From positions 124,001-188,000 of the forward strand of contig JAKFEW010000160.1 in the NCBI GenBank assembly GCA_036675505.1: a DNA stretch of 64,000 nt, given 5' to 3'. A model generated the notes under the pieces. That model saw nothing but the letters and a program-made list of their open reading frames with translations, searched no databases and was not told the origin of the DNA. The position numbers and the translations under genes were made by a program. This DNA comes from JAKFEW01 sp036675505 (GTDB taxonomy: Bacteria > Cyanobacteriota > Sericytochromatia > S15B-MN24 > JAQBPE01). Numbering within the stretch: the first letter of the stretch is position 1; each line of letters opens with the position of its first letter. Positions 34,217 through 43,000 of this stretch are shown here, piece after piece.

Positions 34217-37200
34217 TCAGCCCGCGCGCGCGACGAAGGCCCCGAGCATTTCGCCGATGCGCACCAGCGTGTGCAACGCGGCCGGATCCTCATCGACGAT
34301 CTGGGGGTGGTCCAGGTACAGCACGCCCAGCTTGCGGCCCTCGAAGGCCACCGGCACGGCGAAGATCGTGTGCAAGCCGAGCGCCATCACGCTGGCGCGG
34401 CTCTGGAAGTGCTCGTCGGCCTGGGCGTCGACCAGGTGCAGCGGCTCGCCGGACTCGTTCACCCAGCCGCTGACGCTGTGGGAGACCTCGATGCCGGCCG
34501 TCGGCAGGGTCATGCCGGTTGCGTCGAAGGCAGTCCGCACCTTGAGGTCGGGGCCCGCGAGCAGCAACGCGCGGGTCGCGCCGCAGAGCGGCAGCGCCTC
34601 GGCGGCCACCGCCGCCATGGCCTCCTCGACCGTGTGGCGGCCGAGCATCGCGAGCGCGAGCCTGTGCAGCACCTGGCTCTCCTCGAAGGCGTTCTGGAAG
34701 CGCTGCAGGCGGCGCGTGTTGGTGATCACGATGGCGACCTGCCGGGCCAGCGCGAGCGCCAGCTCGAGGTCCTGCGGGGCGAAGCGCGTGTTGATGCGCT
34801 GCGAGTCCGCCATCATCACGCCGACGGTCTCCTGGCCGTCGTTCAGCGGCACCGCCACCACCGAGCGCAGCGAGAGGCTCTGCACGCTCTGGCGGCCCAT
34901 GAACTCGGTGTGCGACGAGGCGTCCTCGACGAAGAGCGGCTCGCCGGTCCAGAGCACCTGGTACGCGAGGCCCGAGCTGAACTCGTCGTTGTCGCGCTCA
35001 TCCATGCCATGGAAGATCTGCTGGGTGACCTCGAAGCCGTTGTAGAGCAGCAAGAAGCCGCGCTCGGCGCCCGCGATCTCGACCAATGCCGTGAGGGCCT
35101 GCTGCATCACGCGCGGCAGGTCCGGCTGGGACGTGACGAGCGCGATGAGGTCCGTGAGGTGCTGAAGCCGGTCGGCGGACATCAGGTCGCCCGCCTCGAG
35201 GCCGAGCCGCAGCGCGGCGGCGCGCTCGGGCCAGGCCAGGTAGTCCTGGCGCTCGGCCTCCTCGAGCGGCTCGATCAGGGCTTCGAGGCGACGCGGGGCC
35301 TCGAGCCGATCCAGGCGCCCGCCGGGCGAGGCCTGGCCGACGCCGGCCTGGCACAGGATCTCGACGACGCGGCAGCCGGCGTCGCGGGCGAGCTCCTGGC
35401 CCTCGGCGAAGCGCTCGGCGGCCGCGGCCGGATCGACGGCCATCAGCAGGCGCCCCCAGAGCTCGCGCAGCTCGGCGCCGAGCAGCACCAGGCCGCCCAC
35501 CGCGGCGAGCTCGGCGGCCTCGGCGACCAGCGTGATCGCGATGTCGAGCTCTTGCTCGCGCAGCAGGCGCGCGACCTGCCAGCGCAGCGCATGGGCGATC
35601 GCCACCGGCTGGTCCTGGCGCCGGGCGACTTCCAGCACCTTGAGCACCTTCTCCTGCGCGTCGTTCGACCACGCGAGCACCGCGAGCGCCGCGGCGTGGC
35701 GATCCAGCTTGGCGTTCTGCTCGTCGTTCTGGATCGCCTCGGCCAGCTCGCGCGCCTTCGCGAGCTCGGACTCGGCCTGCGCGAAGCGGCCCAGGTGGAT
35801 CAGGCCCTCGATGCGGTAGGCAAGGACGTTCAGCTCGAGGTAGCGGTTCGCGATCTCGCGCGCCAGGCGCAGGCCGGTGTCGAGGTGCTCGACGCCGGTG
35901 GCGAGCTCGCCCTGGTAGATCAGCGCGAGGCCCTCGATCGCATGGGTGAACGCCTCGGGGAACTTGCGGCCCTGCTTGCGGCTCATGTCGCCGGCCTTGC
36001 GCGCATGGGCGCTGGCGTCCGCCAGGCGGCCCAGCTCGAGCTGCACGGCACCCAGGTTGAGGTGGGCGAAGATCTGCTCGTTGGCGCTCGCCATGCGCTC
36101 GCACAGCACGAGGCACTTCTCGAAGACGCGCTGCGCGTCGCCGAGGCGGCCGGCGGCCAGGAAGACGTTGCCCTGGTTGTTGTGGGCCTCTTGCAGCTCG
36201 TAGAGGTTGTCGATGCGCTGGTTGATCGCGATCGACTCGTCGAGCATCGCGAGCCCTTCGTTCATCTGGTTGGCATCGGTCGAGGCCAGCACGTAGCCAT
36301 AGAGGCTGAGCGCGCCCGCGAGCAGCGCCTGCTCGTCGCCCGCGCGGGCGCGGCGGATCGCCGCGGCGAGCGAGGTCCTGGCGGCGCCCGTCTCGCCCGA
36401 GAAGTACGCCGTGCGGCCGGCGAAGATGCGCGCGCGCACCGAGGTCGCGATGTCGCCCGCGGCGTCGGCCAGGTTGATCGCCTCGGCGTAGGCGGCCAGC
36501 GCCTGCGGGTAGCGGCCCTTCATCTGGTGGCAGACGCCGAGCGTGACGAGGTGATCGGCGAGCCTGGGCGAGCCCGTCGCCCGCGCGTACGGGATGACGT
36601 GCTGCTCGACGACCGCGAGCGCCTCGTCGACCTGGCCCTGGAAGCGCATGACGTGCGAGGCGATTTCCTGCAGCTCGGCATGGGCGCCTTCCGGCAGGTC
36701 CGGCAGCGCGAGCGCCTTGCGCACGAGCGGCTCGACCGGGTTGTTGGCGAAGATGGCCATCGAGCGGCGGCTCGCGGCGATCGCCCAGTCCAACCCCGCG
36801 GCCGGCGTATCGCCCGCGAGGTGGTGGTTGGCGACGGCGAGCAGGTCGCCGAGCGCGACACCCGCGTCGTCGGGCTGGCCGACGCGCGCCGCGAGCCAGC
36901 GCGCGGCGGTGCCATGCAGGCGGCGGGCCTCGTCCTCGGGCCAGGACGCCGCGAGCGCCAGGGCCTGGGGCGGCCGCACGAAGCGGAAAGAGGAATCCTC
37001 GCGGACGAGCACGCCCGCGCCCTCGAGCTCCGCGAGCGCCGCGAAGAAGGCACCCTCGGGCAAGTCGATCAGCCCCGCGAGCCAGGGCAGCTCGCCCGCG
37101 GCGCCCAGCAGGGCGGCCGTGCGGCCGACGCGCCGGGCGTCCTCGCCGAGCGCCTCGAAGCGCGCGTCGAGCACGACCTGCAGGCCGCCGGGCAGATCGA

Positions 37201-38788
37201 GCTTCTCGGCCGCCTGGGCCTCCCAGCGCCCGCCGATGCGCACGAGCGCGCCGCTGCGCACCCAGTGGCCGACGACGGCCTCGACCATGCCGGGGTTGCC
37301 GGCGGTGAGCGCGGGCAGCTTCTCGATCACGGCGCCGGGCAGGTTGTCCTGGCCGAGCAGCGCGCCTGCCATGGTGAGCGTCTCGTTCTCGTCGAGCGGC
37401 GCCAGCACCAGGGCGCGGTCCGAGCCGCTCGGCGCCTCCTGACCGGTAAAGACCCAGCGCCAGGCGCGCGCGCCGCCGCGGGCGCGCATAAACTCGATCA
37501 GCTCGCGCGAGGCCGGGTCCAGCTGGTCGGCGTCGTCGATCAGCCAGGCGGCGGCGGGGGCGGCGGCGATCGCGAGCTCGGTCACGGCTGCATGCAGGCG
37601 CAACTTCTCCTGCGAGCCCTCGAGCGCGGCCGCCGGCTTCAGATCCGGGATGCCGCAGGCGCGCCCGATCTCGGGCACGATGCGGGCCAACACCGGCGCG
37701 AGGCGATCACGCTCGGCGCCCGTGCTGGCCGCGAGCGCCTTGAGCCAGGGGCGCAGGGCCTGGTAAGGCGTGCCGTCGGCGCCGAGGCCGCTGGTGATGA
37801 AGGTCGCGAGGCCGCGCAGCTGGGCCTCGGCACGCACCTCGGCGAGCAGGCGGGTCTTGCCGGCGCCCGGGCCGCCCACCAGCCAGGCGACGGTGGGCTG
37901 GAGCGAGGTGAGCGCGCGCTGAACCTCCGCCTTGACGTCGTCGCGGCCGATCAGCGGTGCACCGAGCAGGCCGATGGCTTCCTCGCCCTCGGCGGCCAGG
38001 CCGACCGCGGCGAGGAACTCGAGCGCGCTCGCGTAGCGGCGGGCGGGATCCTTCTCGAGCAGCCGCATCACGGCGAGCTCCATCTCCCGCGAGACGCCCG
38101 GCGCGAAGCGCGCGAGCGGCTCGGGCTTCGCGTCGATCTGGGCGCGCAGCAGCTCGATCGGCGGCAGGCTGAACTCGGGATCGAAGACCGGCCGGCCGGC
38201 GAGGGCATGGTAGAGCACCGCGCCGAGGCCGTAGAGGTCCGTGCGCGCGTCGACCGCGCCCTGCTTCGCGAGCTCGGGCGCGAGGTAATGCAGCGAGCCG
38301 CGCACCGCGCCGCCGGCGCGCCCGGCGCGGGTCAAAAGGCCCAGATCCATCAGCTTGGGCAGCCCGTCCTCGCGGACGCGGATGTTCTCGGGCTTGAGGT
38401 CGCCGTGGACGTAGCCGCGGGCATGCAGGAAGGCCAGGGCCGCCGCGATGCCGGGCAGCCAGGCCCGCACCTCGGCCTCCGGCAGCGGCTGCTCGACCTG
38501 CAGGTCCAGGCCGGGCACCGGCTCCATGGTGAGATAGGGCGTGCCGTCCGCCAGCTCGCCGAAGTCGAAGCCTTCCACGAGGTTGGGGTGGCGCAGCGAC
38601 GCCATCGCCCAGAATTCCTGTTTAAAGAGGAACCGGGCCTCCTCGGCCGCCTCGGGGTTGGCGGGCAGGCGCAGCGTCTTGAGCGCGACCTCGCGATCGG
38701 CCTCGCGGTCGAGGACCAGGTACACCTGGCCCATCCCCCCCTCGCCCAGGAGGCGGCGGTGCTCGTAACGGCTCGGCAGGTCGGTCAT
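34217..38788 (-). CDS. Giant Ser/Thr kinase - AAA ATPase - TPR - 2xGAF protein
   Basis: 1523 residues; GAGGA five bases before ATG 38788. Kinase domain (about 8-265): GEGGMG 15-20, Lys37, HGDLKPEN from His128, but DLG instead of DFG at Asp148. AAA/STAND ATPase (about 275-560): Walker A GGPGAGKT near 303, Walker B WLIDDADQLD near 415. TPR-like repeats occupy about 640-1190. Two GAF domains end the protein (about 1205-1350 and 1365-1520). Unlike its two paralogs it has no GGDEF domain, so it would be a sensor kinase only. HRD is HGD (non-RD). Expressed divergently from the unknown gene at 38904; a perfect -10 TATAAT lies at 38817-38822. Confidence 0.92.
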   Translation of the reverse strand: MTDLPSRYEHRRLLGEGGMGQVYLVLDREADREVALKTLRLPANPEAAEEARFLFKQEFWAMASLRHPNLVEGFDFGELADGTPYLTMEPVPGLDLQVEQPLPEAEVRAWLPGIAAALAFLHARGYVHGDLKPENIRVREDGLPKLMDLGLLTRAGRAGGAVRGSLHYLAPELAKQGAVDARTDLYGLGAVLYHALAGRPVFDPEFSLPPIELLRAQIDAKPEPLARFAPGVSREMELAVMRLLEKDPARRYASALEFLAAVGLAAEGEEAIGLLGAPLIGRDDVKAEVQRALTSLQPTVAWLVGGPGAGKTRLLAEVRAEAQLRGLATFITSGLGADGTPYQALRPWLKALAASTGAERDRLAPVLARIVPEIGRACGIPDLKPAAALEGSQEKLRLHAAVTELAIAAAPAAAWLIDDADQLDPASRELIEFMRARGGARAWRWVFTGQEAPSGSDRALVLAPLDENETLTMAGALLGQDNLPGAVIEKLPALTAGNPGMVEAVVGHWVRSGALVRIGGRWEAQAAEKLDLPGGLQVVLDARFEALGEDARRVGRTAALLGAAGELPWLAGLIDLPEGAFFAALAELEGAGVLVREDSSFRFVRPPQALALAASWPEDEARRLHGTAARWLAARVGQPDDAGVALGDLLAVANHHLAGDTPAAGLDWAIAASRRSMAIFANNPVEPLVRKALALPDLPEGAHAELQEIASHVMRFQGQVDEALAVVEQHVIPYARATGSPRLADHLVTLGVCHQMKGRYPQALAAYAEAINLADAAGDIATSVRARIFAGRTAYFSGETGAARTSLAAAIRRARAGDEQALLAGALSLYGYVLASTDANQMNEGLAMLDESIAINQRIDNLYELQEAHNNQGNVFLAAGRLGDAQRVFEKCLVLCERMASANEQIFAHLNLGAVQLELGRLADASAHARKAGDMSRKQGRKFPEAFTHAIEGLALIYQGELATGVEHLDTGLRLAREIANRYLELNVLAYRIEGLIHLGRFAQAESELAKARELAEAIQNDEQNAKLDRHAAALAVLAWSNDAQEKVLKVLEVARRQDQPVAIAHALRWQVARLLREQELDIAITLVAEAAELAAVGGLVLLGAELRELWGRLLMAVDPAAAAERFAEGQELARDAGCRVVEILCQAGVGQASPGGRLDRLEAPRRLEALIEPLEEAERQDYLAWPERAAALRLGLEAGDLMSADRLQHLTDLIALVTSQPDLPRVMQQALTALVEIAGAERGFLLLYNGFEVTQQIFHGMDERDNDEFSSGLAYQVLWTGEPLFVEDASSHTEFMGRQSVQSLSLRSVVAVPLNDGQETVGVMMADSQRINTRFAPQDLELALALARQVAIVITNTRRLQRFQNAFEESQVLHRLALAMLGRHTVEEAMAAVAAEALPLCGATRALLLAGPDLKVRTAFDATGMTLPTAGIEVSHSVSGWVNESGEPLHLVDAQADEHFQSRASVMALGLHTIFAVPVAFEGRKLGVLYLDHPQIVDEDPAALHTLVRIGEMLGAFVARAG

Positions 38789-38816
38789 GAGGTCCTCGGG
38801 TCGCTAGGTCGGACGC

Positions 38817-38822
38817 ATTATA
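38817..38822 (-). promoter_or_regulatory. -10 element of the second giant kinase gene
   Basis: TATAAT on the minus strand, 29 bases upstream of ATG 38788. No recognisable -35 lies 16-18 bases away, so an activator may be needed. Confidence 0.5.
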
Positions 38823-38845
38823 CCCACCTCCGGAGGGGTGCCGGG

Positions 38846-38875
38846 TTGTGTGGACCTTGCCGGGCTGGGCATAAT
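38846..38875 (+). promoter_or_regulatory. Promoter of the unknown gene at 38904
   Basis: -35 TTGTGT (38846-38851), 18-base spacer, -10 CATAAT (38870-38875). It sits back to back with the kinase -10, so the two divergent genes share a control region of about 115 bases. Confidence 0.5.
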
Positions 38876-38903
38876 GACCGGGCTACACGCGGAGTGAGCA
38901 CGC

Positions 38904-39941
38904 TTGAGCAGTAGGGACTCTTTTCAGCGCCAGACGGGCCTCCTGAATCAGGCAGGGGGCACGCGGCCGCTGCGTGGCGCCACCAAGCCACTCATCGATC
39001 CCGACGCCCTCAGGGACCAGACGCGCGACATCCTCGAGAAGTCGCGCGCCTCGCTCGAGACCCTGCAGCCCCGCATCGAGCTGCTCATGCGCGCCTGCCT
39101 GAACGCCCGCCTGCAGGTGCCCGGCGTCGGCGAGGTCGAGTTCAGGCACCCGCTCTCGCCCAAGGGCGAGCAGATCGTCTCCTACCTCATGGGCACCTTC
39201 GCCGCGCGACCCGAGGTCGCGAAGGAGGTCCAGGTCGCGACCTTCCGCTATTACGAAGCAGCCAGGCAGGTGGAAGCCGTGCAGGCCGCGCTCGATGTCG
39301 ATCAGCTGCGCCAGCAGATGCTCGAGGAGCTCAAGCTCAAGCTCTTCTACCTCTCGCGTTTCCATGAGGTCTTCAAGGCCGACCGCGTGCTCACCCAGCT
39401 CTTCCCGCCGCCACAGACCGTCACGGTGGGCCCGGGCGAGGACAAGAAGCTCAGCACCGTCGAGCGCCTCAAGCAGAAGAAGCTGCGCGAAGAGGTGCTG
39501 CGCAAGGCCGAGATCCTGCACGGCAGCCTCGCGCCCAAGATGGACCAGCTGAACACGACGCTCGACATGATCGACAAGGGCGGCGCGATCGACATCAAGG
39601 CGTTGATCACCGGCAGCACCCGGGCGGTTCGCCTGATCGCGCTCGGCATCGGCACGAGCCCCCAGCTCGTCGGGCACCTGCGCGAGGCCAAGCGGATGTT
39701 CGAGCTGCTCGCCCAGCAGCTCGAGGAAGCCAAGGGCGGCGGCGAGGTCGCACCGCTCAAGGAGACGATCTACCCGCTCTCGCGGCTCGCGATCACCTGC
39801 CGCGCCCACCCGATGCTCAAGGAGCTCTTCCCGGCCTCGGACGAGGGGCTGTTCCCCGATGAATCCACGCCCATGCGGACGCCGCCCCCGGAGGCCGGCG
39901 CCGGGACGTCGAGCGCGGGCGCCAGCACGCCGGCGAGTTGA
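38904..39941 (+). CDS. Hypothetical helical protein between two giant kinases
   Basis: 345 residues from TTG 38904 with GGAGTG about eight bases upstream. No signal peptide or membrane segment. It is mostly alpha-helical with charged, coiled-coil-prone stretches (RASLETLQPRIELLMRACLN, DVDQLRQQMLEELKLKLFYLSRFHEVFKA, LKQKKLREEVLRKAEILHGSL), and the C-terminus is Pro/Ala/Ser-rich. I do not recognise a family. Its place between two giant kinase genes, sharing a promoter region with one and lying 116 bases before the other, suggests a partner or substrate of these kinases; that is inference only. Confidence 0.75.
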   Translation: MSSRDSFQRQTGLLNQAGGTRPLRGATKPLIDPDALRDQTRDILEKSRASLETLQPRIELLMRACLNARLQVPGVGEVEFRHPLSPKGEQIVSYLMGTFAARPEVAKEVQVATFRYYEAARQVEAVQAALDVDQLRQQMLEELKLKLFYLSRFHEVFKADRVLTQLFPPPQTVTVGPGEDKKLSTVERLKQKKLREEVLRKAEILHGSLAPKMDQLNTTLDMIDKGGAIDIKALITGSTRAVRLIALGIGTSPQLVGHLREAKRMFELLAQQLEEAKGGGEVAPLKETIYPLSRLAITCRAHPMLKELFPASDEGLFPDESTPMRTPPPEAGAGTSSAGASTPAS

Positions 39942-40057
39942 GCGCCGACGCGCGTTAGGGGGCACAGGCGGCGGGTACATTGTTCCCGGCCTGGCGACGT
40001 TCAGGCCTCGCTGCGGCATGTGGCGCGCTCCTCCGCCCTCTTCGACAGGATACAGCC

Positions 40058-43000
40058 TTGACCGAAGCCTCCTCGATCGTGGGAACCGTCGTCGGCAACC
40101 GCTATACGGTGTCAGAGCGCCTGGGCGCAGGCGGCATGGCGGTGGTCTACCGCGCCGCCGACCAGGTGAGCAGCCGTGACTGGGCGCTCAAGGTGATGAC
40201 CGCGGCGCTGCTCGGCGACGTCGAGGCGCAACGCCGCTTCAAGGGCGAACACCGCGTAATGGCGGCGCTCGATCACCCCGGCATCCCCAAGGTCCAGGAC
40301 CTCGGCCTCACGTCGGACGGGCTGCCCTTCTTCGCGATGGAAATCGTGGAGGGCGCGAGCCTGGAACATGAGGGCCCCTGGACGCCTGACCAGGTCAGGG
40401 CGCTCGCCGCGGAGCTGATGCCGATCCTCGGCCACCTCCACCGCCGCGGCCTGGTGCACGGCGACCTCAAGGGCGAGAACCTCATGCGCAACGCCGATGG
40501 GCGCCTCATGCTGATGGACTTCGGCCTCGCCGGGCCCGCCGGCGCGCGGCCCAACGGCCTCGAAGGCACGGTCTCCCACCTCGCGCCCGAGCTGATCCAG
40601 CGCGGCAAGGCCGACCTGCGCTCGGACCTGTACGCCGTCGGCGTGATCATTTACAGGCTGATCACAGGCACGCTGCCGTTCGACGGCGGCACGCCCGCCG
40701 AGACGCTCAAGCTGCATGTCGGGGCGGTGCCGGCCTCGCCGCGCAAGCACGTGCCGGACCTTTCGTCCGAGCTCGAGAGCCTCGTGATGCGGTTGCTCGC
40801 GAAACGCCCGCAGGATCGGCCGCAGTCCGCGAACGAAGTCCTGCGCGCCCTCGGCCTGCCGGCCGACGAGGAGGACACGCTCGCGATCCCGCTCCAGGGC
40901 CCCTTCGTCGGCCGCCTGGCGCTGATGGGCGAGCTGCTCGCCGGCGTCGGCGAGGCCGCCAACGGGCACCGGCCGAAGCCGGTCGCGCTGGTCGGCGTGC
41001 CGGGCGTCGGCAAGTCGCGCCTGCTCGAGGAGCTCGGCGCGCAGTCGCGCCTCATGGACCTCAAGACCGCGACGGGCGGCTGCCCCGCGGACCCCACGCC
41101 CTTCGGGCCGTGGATCGATCTCTCGCGCGACCTGCTCGCGCTCGCCCGCAGCATCGCGCCCGAGCAGGCGACGGCGCTGCAGCAGGCGATCGCCCCGCTC
41201 ACCGGCGGTGGCGCCGCCGGCACGGGCGATCCGGCTCAGGTGCTGCGCGTCGCCCTCACGCGCCTGCTCGAGACCGTCGCCGGCGGCCGCGGCCTCGTCG
41301 TGATGCTCGACGACTGGCACCGCGCCGATCCGCCCAGCGCCACGCTGCTGACGCAGGTCATGCAGGCCACCGAGCGCACGCCGATCGCCTGGATCGCGAC
41401 CTCCGCCGCGCCCGTGGCGAGCGCCTTCGACGTGAAGGCACTCGGCGAGCTGACCCAGGCCGAGACGGCCCAGCTCGTGGCCTCGAACGTGGGCGCCACC
41501 GAGATGCCCAGCGCGGTCACCGACCAGATTTTCGAGTCGTCGCGCGGCAACCCGCGTTTCGCCGAAGACTTGTTGAGGTTCCTGCTGGCCAACAAGCAGC
41601 TCGTCCGCAAGCAGACCGGCTGGGGTCTGGTCGAGGGCAGCGCGGGCAAGCTGCCTTCCGGCCTGCAGGCCCTGTATCAGGCCCGCCTGGGCGACGTCGC
41701 TGCGGGCTCGCGGCAGCTCGCCGAGACGCTCGCCGTCCATGGCGGTCCGCTGGCCCTCGAGGTCGCGGCGCGCGCCGCCGCGTTGTCGCTGGATGCTGCG
41801 GAAGAAGCCGCGGCGGATCTCGTCGCCCGCCAGCTGGCGGTGGTCGGCCCCCACGGCCTGGGCCTCGCCGACCAGCAGCTGGCGAGTTGGCTCGCCGGCG
41901 AGCTCGCGCCGGAAGACCGCACCACGCGGCATGGCGCCCTGGCCGGCGCCCTGGCCGTGGAGGCCGGCGAGTACCCGTCGCTGCGCGTGCTGAACGCGCT
42001 CGCGCACCATGGCCTGATGGGCCCTGAGCCCGCCAGCGCGCGCCGCTGGCTCTTCGAGGCCGCCCGCCAGAACCTCGCGCTGCGAGCGCTCGCCGAGGCC
42101 CGCCGCTTCGGCCGCGCCGCCGCCGACCACGCCGACGGCCTCGCGCCCGCCGAGCGCCTCGAGGTGCTCGAGGTGCTCGCGTCGGCCCACCGCGGCCTCG
42201 ACGAGGCCGACGCGGCGCTCGCGATCGCCGCGGAAGCCGTCTCGCTGGCCGAGGACCTGGGCGACCCCGCGCTGCTCGCGCGCTCGCTGAACGGCCTCGG
42301 CAAGATCCACCAGCTCGCGAGCCGCTACGACCAGGCCCGCACGGCCTTCGAGCGCGCGAGCGAGGTCGCGGGCGAGGACGTCCCGCTCGAGCTCTGCCGC
42401 AGCCACCGCGCGATCGCGCGCCTGTGCTTCTTCGCGGGCGACATGGAAGGTGCCTACCGCCACGGCCGCCAGGCGCTGATCCTGGCTCGCCGCCACGCCC
42501 AGCCCGCCGAGCGGGCCCAGGTGCTCGCCGAAGTCGGCGAGACCTTCCAGGGCGAGGAAGACCGCCTGCAGGAAGGCCTGGCCTGCCTGGAAGAGGCGCA
42601 GGCGATCGCCCGCGACCTCGCCGACCGCCACCTCGAGTCGATGGCCTCGGCCGGCCTCGGCAACCTCCAGCTCGCGCTCGGCCAGCTCGCCGGCGCCAAG
42701 GCATCGTTCTCGCGCGCGGCGGAGCTGTTCGAGGCGATCGGCAACACGGGCGAAGGCCTCTTCGCCCGCCTCAACCTGGCGCTCGTCGCCGAGGAACAGG
42801 GCCACTTCGCCGAGGCCGAGGAGCTCGCCGCGGCCGTCGCCGCGGACGCGAAGCGCCTCAACCGCAAGTTCCCGATGGCGGCCGCGATGGCCGTCGAGGG
42901 CTCGGCGCAGGCCCACCTGGGTCGCACCACGGAGGGCCTCAACCGCCTCGCCGAGGCCACCGAGATCGCCGAGGAGATCAAACACAAGATCCTGCGGGCC

